From: Strix aluco
Taxonomy: Eukaryota > Chordata > Aves > Strigiformes > Strigidae
NCBI RefSeq assembly: GCF_031877795.1
Contig: NC_133932.1
Span: 80,787,437 to 80,851,436 of the forward strand
Direction: 5' to 3'
Length of the DNA stretch: 64,000 nt
Shown: positions 40,142 to 53,577 of the stretch, piece by piece
Numbering within the stretch: position 1 is the first letter of the stretch
Layout of the letters: each line of letters begins with the position of its first letter
Made by a program: the position numbers and the translations under genes
Notes under the pieces: model-generated
The model's database searches: none
The model's input: only the letters and a program-made list of their open reading frames with translations
Told to the model about the DNA's origin: nothing

Positions 40142-40840
40142 TGCTGAAAACACACCATCCCCGATCTCCACAGAGCCCAGGATGAGATGAGGAGCTAGGA
40201 AATTAAAATAGGATATAGAAATTAGGCACTCAAGAAATGAAGGTATAACTTAGTTTAGAGATAAAGATGGAAGACTCAGAGATCAGGCTAGGGGCTAGAG
40301 GCCGATTAGTTACAAGATAACTAAGATTGAATAGGATAATAGATCATAGTCGATGGGCCAGAGAGCAGAACAATATGGAAACCTTGATTAATGGAAGCTG
40401 TGAGGGAACGCTTCCTGATGGAATAGGAAGACAGCCCTAAAAACTGGTCAAAAACCAACCCTATGGTCTGGCCTGAGTCCAGGAGGCTACAGAGACTGCG
40501 CAAGAAACCGAGGCAAAAAGTTCAACAGTGAGGAAGAGGAGCTACTTCATCTCTGCGACCCCAGCCCATGACCACCGGGACACACTGCGCAGACGCGACT
40601 AGGAGGAGACCGGGGTGGAACATATGAAAAAGACTTTCAGGCTCATTATAATACGAAGCGGGGATAGGTCATGCATATGTATAGGTGTATTATGAATATG
40701 TGATACTTTGTAGCATAAAGCCAAGACAAGGTGCCACGAGAGGTGTGCACGTTTGTGATGAAGCGATCCCCTGTGCATCTCAGCACTGAATAAACATACC
40801 TGCTTTATAACCTTACAGGTTGTGGAGTCGTGTTTCCGCA
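40142..40840 (+). mobile_element. LTR of an ERV1-like avian family, fossil
   Basis: The 3' half has the build of an LTR: a TAGCATAAAG stretch, the polyadenylation signal AATAAA at 40789-40794, then CTTTATAACCTTACAGGTTGTGGAGTCG and a terminal CCGCA, which I recognise as typical of avian gamma-like LTRs. A purine-rich GATGAGGGGAACAA precedes a TG at 40142, which I take as the start; a short internal remnant (about 40041-40141) may lie before it. The left end is tentative, and no matching target duplication was found. Confidence 0.6.
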
Positions 40841-43800
40841 AGTCAAGGACACCCTGGGATTTTTGTCCTATAAATCAGTGCAAAGTGTCATCTCAGCTCC
40901 TGGAGTCAGTGTGGAGTGGGGGCATGGAGCGGTGCCCGCTGGGGTGCCCCTGCCTTCACACTGGGCTCAGCATGGGCACCGAAATGGGGACAGGGAGGGC
41001 AGTGCCCACCTGGGACAGGGGTCACTGATGCCCACGGACCACCTCTGCCCATCACTTTTTCCTCTCACATTCATAACTGAGCAGTTATCCAGCCCAGCCC
41101 AGGGCTGGAAGGAGGAGTGACCAGCACATCCATTTCCATGGTCACTTTTTACTCAAGGCACATTGCTGGCATATGGGAGGTGCACTCCTGAATGACTTCA
41201 AGCTGAGAAAGGTGTAATCATCACCATCCCCCCCATTTATAATAATTCCTGCTGAATTGGTGCTTTCTTCTGACAAAAGGCTCTGAATCACACAGGAGCA
41301 TGTAACATGCAGCTGCAAATAAGATGTTTAAGCTCTGGAGAGCAAGAAGTGCTCAAAAACATCCCTTTCTCAGCCTTTTTGTTAGCTAGACCTCTGCAGC
41401 TTCTAGCTCCGCCTGTAGGGCTCTTGTGTGTATAATCTTTCTGAGGAGTTTAATTCTCTCTAGTCACTAGTTAATTGCTCTCTCAATTGGCTGTACTGGA
41501 TCTGTGGGCAGTTAATGGCTCACTCTGAGTCATCCAATGGGTCAGGTGCCTAATTTTTTGACTCTGTAGTAAACTGGTGGCAGCCACATCCTCTCTGTCT
41601 GTCAGTCATGGCCTGTGCCTTTGTGCAAATGACTATCACGAAAATTCTCTGAAGGAATTAGTGAGAACCTGTTTTCTGAATTAAATTAAATCCCATTGCT
41701 GGCTGTTTAGCTAAATGTTTGAAAAGGAATCTGTTCTGCTTGTGCCCCTGATTTAGGAAAGAAGAAGTGTAAAGTAACCACATCTTATGGCTATTACTGT
41801 AATAAAACTGGAAGTTGCAGTGCCATTACTGACCTGCTTCTGTTGACTACTTACTTTACACTGCTTTTGGGAGAGGCATTGTGTGCCTGTGCTTGCAAGG
41901 GGAGGAAAAGAGAAAGAAGCGGATTCAAAGACTATCAGCTAAATTTAGTAGTGAAGATACACACTTACAGAACCAGGCATGTAGGCTAGTGACAACTAGG
42001 AAGGAAACTTAGCTTCCTAAAGTACCCTCTTTGGCCCTTTATGCAGTGTATGCAGCCAGTTAAGTGCCCTGCACACAGCTGCCTGGAGAAAGTCAGGTTA
42101 CGAACAAAGCTTCATCTATGATTCTGCTCTACTTCTGAGCTCCTGCAGCTGAGACACAGCTATAAGGAGGTACTAATTTACACAGAGCTCTTTGCTAAAA
42201 CTAGGCTTTCCAAGACCTGGGTGGCCAGAAGAAATGGTACCAGTGCTGGCATTTGCTCTCACCAGCTCTCTCTTTTTGTGAGGGGGCATTCACCTCCTCT
42301 CCTAAAGGCTGAAAGACCATGGACATCAAAAGTTACCTCTACACTGGGTTTCAGATTAAGCCAATGTATAAGCCATTGCACTGTATAGATCCAAAGTCAT
42401 GCTCTGATAGTAGCAGGGCACCCTCCAAGGATGAAATATGGGAAGAAAGCTCCAGGTATGCACCTAACTGCAGAGTTTGCAGGTCTGGTTCATTTTGCCT
42501 GTCTCGATCTCCTTCACCAATCCTGTCTGCGTTCATGATGATGTTACCATCGCCATGTGTTCCCCCTTCAAAGGGTCCTGAGGCCACCCTTGTGCTAGGA
42601 CAGATGGGACGATGAGAGTAGAGACCTGAGCATACCAAGCTATTCAGAAGAAAGGGAATAAGCAGTCAGGTCTCTTCCACAGCAGATGATCCCTCCCTGT
42701 TTGTCTCTCCTCCCTTCACCACCTTGCTGTCTCTGGCCTGTTGACAAACCCACGAACCCTGGAGCAACTTCAACAGGCAGGATGGAAAGAAAGCATGGGC
42801 TGACTCCAACCATTGCTCTTGGCAGCACTTCCAAGTGCCTGAATAAAGGAGGTAGTCACTTGATCTCCAGCTCAGATGAAGTCTTTTCAGCCCTTATCTC
42901 TGCTGTCAGGCTTTCTCACAGACGAGATTAAAAAGCTCCTTTTTCAGCACTGTGGTTCTGCCCATGGTGGGTCTCCTTCAGTGGTTTCTGATTTTCTGCG
43001 GTCATGTAGCTAAGAGCTCAGCTGTCTGTTTTGGATATGGTGAATTGCATTATGTGGCTAGATGCCTGGGAGACAGGTGCTTAAATGTTCAGGCCACAAA
43101 GTCCCCTCTTGCGGCTCCCTTCACTTGGTGATTTCATTGCTGCATTCCAGGCTGCTTCCAGGACTGTTTTCCTGCCATCCATCTCTAAGTGTTTGGTCCA
43201 TCCAGTCTCTTAGCAGATTTTTGCATTTCTGCCTCAGAAGAAGGTCTCCTGAGGTTTCACTGGCTTTTTTTTTGGTGCCTTTTACTTGAAAACATCTTTT
43301 GGCAGCTTCATTTTTATGTGGAGGAGTTATTGCTCAAATATCTGTAACAGTTTCATAGTTGCCTCCTCTGCTTGAGGTAACTGAAAAGCTACTAAACACA
43401 TTACATGCTCAGAAGCTGTCATTGTTGGGAATAAGGCTGATGACTGGCTTCTTTTGGGCTGATTTCCACCAATTTCAAATAAAGCCTGAAGTGCTTATTA
43501 AACCTTTGCTGGGTTTCTTTTTCATTTTTTTGGGGAACTTTCAAACTCCAGCCTAGCTTTTATCAACGAATTCTTCCACTTTCTTTCATGCTGCTGTGTC
43601 CTACCATCCCATGGTCAGTGTCTGCTCAGGGCAGGGAGACCATGCCAAAGAGCTGCTTCTTTCTGCGTTGCTTTGATTGGCTGTGTACAGCGAGAGCATT
43701 GCGAGGAGAACTGCTGTGCTCAGCCCTTGCAGGTGCACATCAGATTTAGCTGTAGTCCTTAGGACCTACATCAACAACTGGCTTCATGCTTAGCAGGTGC

Positions 43801-46800
43801 ACTCTAGCTTGGCATGCTACACTCTCACTGGTCCCCTTGGCATAGCTGTCTGGCAGAGATGTGAACGAATGGCTTCATTTAGAGCAGCTCTAAGACCGTT
43901 CAGATTCGTGTCACATCCCAAGGCAGCTCATCTCCTCCCCGAGCCTGGAGATGGGAGCTTCAACGAAATGTAGAAAGCCTGCTTCTTCTGCAGCTGTGTA
44001 CATCCACTCAGTGTGCCAAACCCCGTGGATTTAGAATTCAGCTTGGAGCTTTGAAAAATACCACTTGTGAAGGCAAAGCACAATCCTTCCTGAGAAAAGA
44101 AAAAGCTGGATTTTTAAAAGAAGGAAAAAGTATCCTTTTATTTAGGCCAAGTACACTCTTTCGTACCTCCTTTTCTTTTCCCTCCAACACTTTTCATGTG
44201 TAATATTAGGAGAAGTCTCATGATTTTGCAAAAAAAAAAAAAGAAAACATTTGTTTTTAATGTAGAATTTGTTGTTTTAAAATGCAATCTTCCAACTACA
44301 AATATTTGATCAGGGACATGACATATGGAGAGAAAGATGACAGAGCTCAGTGTTCATTTACACTATGTCTCTCTGCTGGTAGAAAAGAAGTATACCCTGG
44401 TGGCTGTGCTAGGACAGACAAACAGAAAGATAAAAGGTATATTTCTATGTGAAACTGAGAAAGAAGGAAAAAAGTGGTACTTTTCATTTCAGTCTTGCCT
44501 GTATCTAAATTTTTTAGCTTGGTCTGGGGATTGCTAGTCATGTTTTTCTGATGTATACTTAATTGTGTTATTCAGACAGATGAATTTGTGTCAGCTCATC
44601 ACAACAGCCTGTCTCATGCTCATTTTTGCCTTAGTTGCCATCAGTCATTTCATATCAGTATGGTTTTTATCTGGAAAACACATCTCTAGTAGCAGTGCAC
44701 AAAATTGCTCCCTCTACTTTTCTCTAATATTCCACGATTTATTTCATTTGGAAGAAAGGAAAGGGCAGTTTTTACAGAGCAAAGTGAATGGGAATGGGAA
44801 TTTATTGAACAACAAAATGAACACTTGGAATATTGCCTTTGCCTGACAAGTTCCAGTAAATTAATTTTGCAGCCAGGGAATGTCAGACTTTTTTCCTTCT
44901 ATACTTCATGGAGTGTGTAGTGGAGCAGCTTGCTCTAGAATAGAAATCCCTTAGTTTTCAGTTGTGATTATGGAATGGTTAAGGATTTTTTAAATTGTTT
45001 TAGGGAGGGGTCCCCCAGATGTTTCAACATTTCAGGGCACTACACATACAGTGAGAGTTGCTGAATTGGGAAACAAAGTTTTCCAAGCTTCACAACAGTT
45101 GGGAAAAGAATTTCTAGTGTGTTTGGATTGTCCCAGCTGTATGTTTTCTGCTGGGGGGTGCCCAGAGATTTCGCCTCTGCTGGTCCCTCTGGAGACTTCT
45201 GCAGTCTCCCTCCTCTCTTCCACATTGCTTGCCTTGTCCTTTTGCCTCTTTCTGCCTTGCTTTACAAATATATCTATTTCATCCTCCTCTAACTTATCTA
45301 TTAATATTCATATAACAGTGGGAGAAGGTAGAATGAGGCTTAAACCTAGCTGGTTTTTAAAAAGCATTGTAAAATATGTAGCACATATAGTTGTCCCATG
45401 TACTAACCATCTGTATTGTATGTACCCTCAGCTGTTTTAAGTATAGTCAAGGTTACAGTTAAAAGATGGAAGTTTTCAATATCTAATTAAGAGTTTGTGA
45501 GGAATTTCAGTATTTATATTAATTATATTGATAGTTTTGTATTAATGTCTGCGCCAAAACTGAATAAATACATAACTGAAGAAAATAATTAACCATAAAA
45601 AAAAAGCCAAGAAGAGAAACTTCATCCCAAAAATAAAACCAGGACTTGGCATCTTTATTTGTTTCACTTTAAGGATATTTTTACTGATACTCAGCTCATA
45701 GTTTTCCTCTTAATTCTATTATTCTCTGGCTTCTGGACTTCTTCCATTGCCCTCTCCTCTCTCTCCCATACTCATCATCTCATCAAATAATTTATCTGCG
45801 GTAATTAGAAAAATCAAAGCTGGCTTGTTGCAGTAGGCTAGTCCCTTCTCCAAGCCCCTCACATTTTTAATGGTCTCTCATTGCCCCGTCCCCAGAGCCC
45901 CTGGGCTCTGCTCAGCACCGCAGTCCCTCCCATGGGTCGCCTTGGTCAGGTGAAGCTGATCTCAGAAGTGAGTGCCGTCCATCATGTGGAGCTGCACAAA
46001 AGTGGGCCATCGTCTCTCTGCTTATAAGACAATATCATTCCTCATGCAGAGCCAAATTCCAGGGGAGTTTTTTCTTGCATTTACATCATATTGCAAATAC
46101 TTGACACCTGCACATTCTTTATATCAGCTTGGCATCTGCATTTGATGTCTCTCTGATATGTCTGAGCTTAGCAATACATTTTCTTAAGCCACAGTTTTTC
46201 CTGGATTAGTGACAACAGTCAATTTGATTTATTAATGTTTGCCATCTATACTACCCAAACATTCAAGTGAATGGATATGCATTTCACAGATGCAAATATG
46301 ATATTACGTTCAATAGTGTATTAAATCAAGAGTGTGATAGTAAATTTAGCAAAGCCTCAGAATTTAGTATATCAATATCATTTCAGTGCAAAGGCTGGTT
46401 TTCAAATATCATCTCTAAAATGTGAAAGAACAGACCAGAACCTTTACTTGCCATTCAAATAAAAGCATCTGTTGTTTTCAAACAGTTAGCTAGTTATATT
46501 TTCACTTTTTTAAAATACTTTCTCACATTTCATTCTCCTTGAATTTTATTTGCATTCTGATGAGACAAAAAATCATAATAGACTTGCAATGTTTCATACA
46601 GTCATGAAACAAATATCAGAAATCTGGCAGAGAAAATGGTCATCCTAGTATTTCTAGACTAAAAGATTTCAGTGGTATTTGAATAGGGAGCTAGATTTTG
46701 GACTGTATCAGATCTCTAGCAATTCAGATTTTCATTCTGTTCCAGCAGGATTTAAAGTAAGACACCATTAATTAATAGAACCTTGTGGTAGGTGCCTGAG

Positions 46801-46934
46801 AAAAGAATAATAATTAAAAGGAGTTATTAATTGTCAGATTTTCCATGATTCACAGAAGACTATGCACTGTTGCAGATAATGTCTTCAGGCAAGTAGCAGA
46901 ATCTTAAATTGTTGTTTCCATTAAGCTCTTCTAT
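40841..46934. other. Intergenic spacer between DCT and GPC6, part 1
   Basis: No exon, RNA gene or well-defined transposon is recognisable. The right ends of LTR-like sequences stop at about 40840. Short G/C runs occur at about 41226-41234. Open frames are short and lack known motifs. Confidence 0.5.
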
Positions 46935-46960
46935 GATAAACCTCCTTGTGGAGGTTTATC
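46935..46960. other. Perfect hairpin, 11-bp arms, 4-base loop
   Basis: GATAAACCTCC (46935-46945), loop TTGT, then its exact reverse complement GGAGGTTTATC (46950-46960). No pairing continues beyond the arms. No gene abuts it, and its role is unknown. Confidence 0.9.
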
Positions 46961-49900
46961 CTCCTTGTTTTTTCCTCCTAGTGGAGCTTGAAACTTGAAC
47001 AACAAGGTTTGACTTGTGTTAAGAAAGTAAAGAATATTGCAAAATTATTAGAACCTGGAGATCATTCTTCAGAGGCTGAAAACTGCAAAATACTATTTTT
47101 GTTTGAAAACTCAGTGTTTTGGTCTAGAATGGGGAACACAGCAGTGTACTCTAAACAAGTAAGGACATTCCCAACCCTGCTCAAACAATTTGTTCACAAA
47201 TACTGTTTTAAAATGAGATGGTCTTTCTAAATTCAGTGACACACACCCCCAGAAGGTAGCAGGCTTCATCTGTCTTACACCCCTAGCGTGAGTATCCAGA
47301 TGTAGGTAATATAGCGCCACTGGAAATGCTCAGCAGTGCCATGCATCGGCTCCATTGACCCCAGAAGGGCATGGGTTTCTTGCTGCTCTGCCTATTTGCC
47401 AGCTACACACAGATATCTTGGATGCAATACAAGCTGTGACTCAATGAGCCCCACAAAAGTGCCCAATGCCATCTGAGATATCTTAGAAAATCCAAGGTGT
47501 AATGAGTAGGACCAGAAGATGTAGACACAGAATATATAATAGATCCAGTGGGCAGTTGAGCCAAACCCTGCAGTACCCAGAATGGCAGTGGTGCCTCTGT
47601 TTAGACAACAAAACTCCTCATCAGGGTGACATTCAGTTTGCCCAAATCAAGGTTTGTACCAGGTTAGAGTGGGATTCAGCTCACTCAAATTTAGGAAATT
47701 GATTCTCTTGCCTAAACTTAGGCCTCTGGTTCCTGAGACCATCCCACCTGGATGTCCAGTTGCCAGTCTGGAAGGATGCGGGGCCTCTGCAGGTCCTGTG
47801 TCATGTCTGCTGGCTCTGGGCTGATGTCTTGGCTAGCCTAAGGTGTTTCAGGTGACACCAGACAGCAATAAGTAGGCAGGTGAATAAAACTCTTAAACTT
47901 AGAACTGAATCAACAGAAGAATTTTAAGGAGGCTGTATTGACAGTTAAAAAACCTAGTATGAAATCTTAGACTCCACTGCAGGAATTAGAATAAGTCAAA
48001 TTAAAATGGAGAAACAGACCCCTCTAATTTTCCAGAGCCCACATTTCTTAAAGAACAAGACTGATTTACATTTTAAGACTCCTGTATCATGGGCAGTTTT
48101 ATGTAAAAAACCCCCAGGTGTTCAACAATTGCAAAAAAATGCTACCATTAAATTAGCTCCCATCTGATTGACTTAGGACTAATAAGTAAGTCAAAATAAC
48201 AGTTGAGTATCATTTTTTAAACTATATTATGTGTAGTCACAGAAAGCTCTCACCTTTTGCAAGAGAACAAATAAATAACTCCTGCCTGAAATTTCATCCT
48301 TAGATGTCATGACTTTTGACACTTCCACAGTGTTCTTCACTTCTCTGACAGATTTTAGGGGAACATGCCTAGCACATAAATATAGCCTGAAAAAGAACGC
48401 TGTAGAATGAACTCCTCATAAATTATTTTAAAGATTCATTTTACCTCATGATTCTCCAGTATCTGACAATCATGGGATTAACATTGCTGGCCTGCAGACA
48501 GCACTTTTCATTTCGCAGCCAAGAAACCACAAGACAAGAGGCAGGTACTTACTTCAGATATTTATTGTAGTCCATCAGAGAATATCAAATCCCTGTTTTC
48601 AAACCACCAATATACATTGCCTTCATGGTATGAGTGAAGGGTGATGAGAATGAGAAGAACTGATGAACATGATTTAGATTTGTTTAACACATCCTGGATA
48701 AAAATGAATTGGACAATTTTAAGTCAGAGCAGTTATAGTTTTATTCTTTATATGGTAAAGCAATCTAACAAAACCAATACCATAAAAATAACTAGAATGA
48801 ATAAGGCATGTCAAAGTCTTCACTGAGGTGTCAAGTATATATACATACAGTACTGAATATTAAGCAACAGTGTAAAAGATCGCCCCACACTTTATTACTG
48901 TTGTAATTGTGAACTAATAAAGTAAGTAAGTGTCATCAATGTTGTTTGAGAGACAGACACTGGGGATATAAGCACAGATTTAAATGGTTAGTATCAAACT
49001 TGTTAGATATACTTCTCCTGGTACTGGAGCTGATGGCAGACTCTCACTAGCTTCAGTGGAAGGAGGATCAGAGAGGCTGGGGAAGGCGTTTTTGATCCTC
49101 CATTGCATAGTCCTCGTGCAGCGCAAATTACACTGTCCAGATTGCTGTACACTTTTTAACTTTGGATTGAAAGAAGTTACACTGGGGAGTCCTTATCCAT
49201 ACAGCTTGGGAATAGTTACCTCACCAAAAATGACTATATCTGATCACCTATTTTTAATACTTGGATTAATGGGCTATGCGCAAACCACCTACTATGGCAT
49301 TGTGCATGTCTGTAATGGTTTCTAAGCTGAAGATGGTCATGAATCATTCACACAGCTTATTATACCATGATGCTAGACCAAGGATTCTCTGTACTGTCAA
49401 TGGAGAGAAGTAGGAGCAACATATAATATATGCACCTACAGCATGTGGAATGAATATATTTCCTATTTCTGTCTGTTGGTAATACAGACAGTTGAGATCT
49501 CATAGCATTGGGTGCCAGATAGTTTGACTCCCTCATTGTTTTCTTGATGTTGCATGCCACAGTAGTTGCTGCAACTGGATACCTATAGTAGATGGTCTGC
49601 ATATGACTTTGTGTGTTGCATCAGTAAGACTTTCCCAACAAGCAATTTGATCTTTTTTAGCTGAGATATTGCTCTCTCCGCACAGAGAGTTAGTTAATAG
49701 TGGATTCTGTATTCTAATGCTTTACCAGTCCAATTATGGCAAGATTAATTTAAAGGTCAATATATCTTCTTGTTCAACTGAGAAAAGTCTCTTGATTTCT
49801 CATTATGAAGACAACTGGAAAAACTGTGTTTTCTAACATTTTTAACACAGTGTTTTTGTGGAGATTCACTGATAAAGAGTTTGCTGAGATTTTGCAAAGA

Positions 49901-51009
49901 ATATCCTTAATATCTAATAATCAGTATTAAACTTTCATGTAATGATCAAATTTTATGTAATGTGTCTTAACAAAAACAAAACTTTGGCTAGTAATCAGTG
50001 ACAATCAATTAGACTTTCCAACAAGCCATTGCAAATTTAAAATATGCACATGAGTAAACAGTACAATAACACTATGAGAGAAATAACTTGCCTTACACTG
50101 TTGTCAGTGAAAATACGTATTCATTAATATATGTATACTATGAAGCAGGGAAACTAACAAGGTACAATCCGTCTGAAAAGCATTATGCAGATAACGTTTG
50201 CAGGCAAAAGGCAGGGCAAATAAAATTAATCTTTAAGAATGCTAGTTATTGTCTCAGTCTGTTACTGAATATTACAATCCTATCCTAACTCTCAAATGTG
50301 TTGTAAGCACTAAAAAAGGATTTTTCAGTAGGCAGCAAAAGAAAGTATTGATTTAGAAAATAAAATGTATGGCCTTTTTCAAATGCCTTTGTCTAGTAAC
50401 ATAATATTGCACCAGGCAAAATTGCCTTAGCTGATCAGCAAGGTCTTCTAATGCCTATATTTCAGGAAGATGCGTTACAAAAAATGAGTTTAATAGGAGG
50501 TCATTCATTATCTGGTAGTAATTTTAAGGTACATGAAAGAAGCAGGCACAGCACTACAAATAAATATATATATGTAAATGATTGTTAATACAACCCTTTC
50601 AACAAAATATCCCTGCAGTCAAACTTTTCTTACTAATGGACAGGAACACAGCAGTTTATGGTTTAACTGTTCTGTGATTTCAAAATATCATCTTTAACAT
50701 CCTTGACATGACAAATTGTGAAAGAAACAAGCTTAAGAACCACAGAATTCATTATAAGTCTTGAGAGAAGAAATGGTATTTACATTACTGATCACTGCTT
50801 TGTGAAAACCACATTAACTGTTGTGCACTGGACTTAGTAAAGACTCAAGGGGAAATGGAAAAGCAATGGGCCGAACAGTACCGTCTGAGATTGTCTTGAA
50901 AATGTCAAACACTTCTCTTCTTTTTATCCACAGGGAAATCTGAATGCATTTCTACTAATCAAAACTTTCTGGAGGAAAGAGTGTGGAAAGGAAAGATGTA
51001 ATAAAAAAG
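46961..51009. other. Intergenic spacer, part 2
   Basis: AT-rich DNA without recognisable exons. The longest open frame (48984-49325, plus) has no known motif. Nothing further can be supported. Confidence 0.5.
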
Positions 51010-51040
51010 ACCCAGTGGCTGTGGGAGTAATCCACTGGGT
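51010..51040. other. Inverted repeat, 9-bp perfect arms
   Basis: ACCCAGTGG (51010-51018) and CCACTGGGT (51032-51040) are exact reverse complements around a 13-base spacer. It could fold in RNA of either strand; no gene is attached to it. Confidence 0.85.
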
Positions 51041-53549
51041 ATTGTTGTGTCATGTCATTCTTGGGTGATGGACAGTGGCAGTATGATTATAAATCTGTAA
51101 GTCAGTTAAAGGGGGTCAGATGATACCAATAGAAGTAAGACCCATTTTCTGTGGATTATGAATTTAATTTAAAGAAAAAAACACTAAATAGGATGACAGT
51201 TTTGATCATCAGTATTTTACCCAATTCATTTTTGGAGAACATGTTTTCATAAACATAGAAAAGTCATCATGTAACAATTATTGTAGCCTGAAAGGGAGGA
51301 GGTAGGGTTTCTGAAAAGCTTGGCAAGCTTTTACAAGTTTTTTGTGTAAAAAACAAGAAATAATGAAATTCGTATCAGTAAAGCCCCAAAATACTGTGAA
51401 TGAGATACCATCTAGGTTGCTGTTTTTATCTGGATAGTTGTCTTTTTTTACGTTTTCCTTACTAGTACCAGCAGATGTTGCCAGATAATTTCTGCAGACT
51501 CACCCTTTTCCACAGTTATTTCAAAAAATTGCAACAACACTTATAGAGACACAAGCTATAATCATCTCTGAAGCACAAGTCCCTGCCTGGGATTCTCCTC
51601 GTTAGGTCTGTGTCAAGTATTGTGGTAAATGAAGTCCTTACAATACTCTTTTATAACATATGCACTTGAAATTTACTGGCTTGTGGCTGTATTTATAGAG
51701 ATATATATGTGTGTATATGTGTACATAAATGTGTATACAGGGAGAGAGATGCACGCTCACATGTACTATGTGAGTGTGCCGTTCTCAGAAATGCAAAAAG
51801 GAAAACAAAATGGAAGAGCAGAAGACATAGAAAATTGGACATTGAATGGGTGCTTTACAGGTAGGGCTTTTGGTTTCTGCCACATTTCAAGCACCAGTCC
51901 CCCAAAAGTAGGTTGGGGAAAGAAAAAGGCTTTCCTCATTATGGATTCCCAAGAGATGATGGGGGATAGAGAGGAAGATGCACTTAATCATTTTCAGCCT
52001 TTAAAAAATTATTTTTTGCGTAACAATCAGCTATTTTGCAAGAGGTGTGTTGCTTTCTCTACCAGCCTCTTAGAAGATGTGTGTTTTCCTTTCATTTATG
52101 CAGTAAGGGCTGAGACTGACAAATGGCTAAGTGCGTTAATGATTAAACCCAAACGGTATCTTTATCACAGTTCTCACTCTTGAGGAACTGTATTAATCTT
52201 TCTGCCCTTCGGTGATGTGCACCTTACTCCTCACTAACTCTCTGAGATGGCTTGAGCCCAGTGCACTGCTTTCACCAGCCTTGGAAAGGCATCTGAGATT
52301 TCAGGAGAGACCTGTCTGAGCTCCATCCCTTGTGCATATGTGCACTGAAGGCAGTTGACTTCTGTGTTTGTAGCTAGGGTAGCTGACAGGTTCAAATGTC
52401 TTATAAAGAAGAATATAAACATATCAGCATTGGATAGCATTCAGAACAACAAATGCATGTTGGTTGTATGTCTAGTTACATCAGGGTTGGTTTGGCCCAG
52501 GAAAAAAGTCATTATACTATGACTTCCCCAGATAGCATTCCTCTCCAGGCTCCTCACGCCAGGACTGGCATGAAGAGGCACCTTTGTGCTGACAAGGAGA
52601 AGGACAGGAGAGAGTCTGGGCAAAGCCTGGATTCCCTGTCTCACCAGTGGCATCTACCTCCAGGCACTTAAATGAGGTGCCTATGTGACAGGCCTTGTCA
52701 TCCCAGGCTGCCTGTGCAGGGAAGAGAGGTAAACTCCTTCCCAGATATGGAGGTGCCCATCTCTTTCGACTAACCGTAGACATCTAGGAAGACAACCCTG
52801 CTGAGCAGCATGCTCCCTGAAGTGCCTAGTGCTAGGTGGGACGACCTGAGGCCCTAAGACACAGCTGGCTTTCATGAAGACAGATGGGGTGAGAGGAAAA
52901 GCAGTTGGTGGGAAAGGATTTCAAGCCTGAGAGAATGTAGGGATTGACCATCATGAAGGTCTCGGTGCTCTTGGCACTGTCACCTCTTCTTGCTTCCAAG
53001 CTCTAAGTCTACAAGTGGACCGAAAGTGCATTTACAGCTAGTAAAGCAGAGCTTTCATAGTCTATCTGTTGTAGTTAGTAATCATAAGGCTGTATATGAT
53101 TGTAGTGGAAAGAAAAGTCTAGTGTTGCATCTGAAGTAATTATTATAAAAGGCTATATACAGAAACAACTTCAATTGCATTAGCCCTACAGAAAGTGATT
53201 TAAGGCATTTTGCACAAAAAATATTGGGCTCTGTGAAACCTATTTCACAAATGTATCAAAATGATTGTATATATTTTTCTATTTCTGTCCATGGTACATT
53301 ACTTTTCTGAAGTTACAAAGCCATAAAGAATCTTTTCCTTAAAAGTTCAAATTCTGCCTTGCTACACTGTTATATATATATATCTACACACTGCCATATG
53401 CTGCTAAATACTGTATCTTTGTAAGTAGCTCTTGGAGATGGGAGAACTTGAGATTTTTCTTTAGCTTTCATTTTGATTGGAACTCTCCCAAAACTGAAAC
53501 CGTACCATTTAGTTTCAGGTATGATCTATAAACAGGATCTGTAGGTTGT

Positions 53550-53577
53550 TTTTTTTTTTTTTTTTTTTGTGTGTGTG
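53550..53577. repeat. Poly-T plus (GT)n simple repeat
   Basis: About 19 T residues followed by GTGTGTGTG. A simple sequence repeat likely to vary in length. Confidence 0.9.

Noticed and set aside
51629-52183. 184-codon plus-strand open frame
   Set aside because: Low-complexity start, no known motif, no splice or promoter context, and no convincing coding bias; probably chance.
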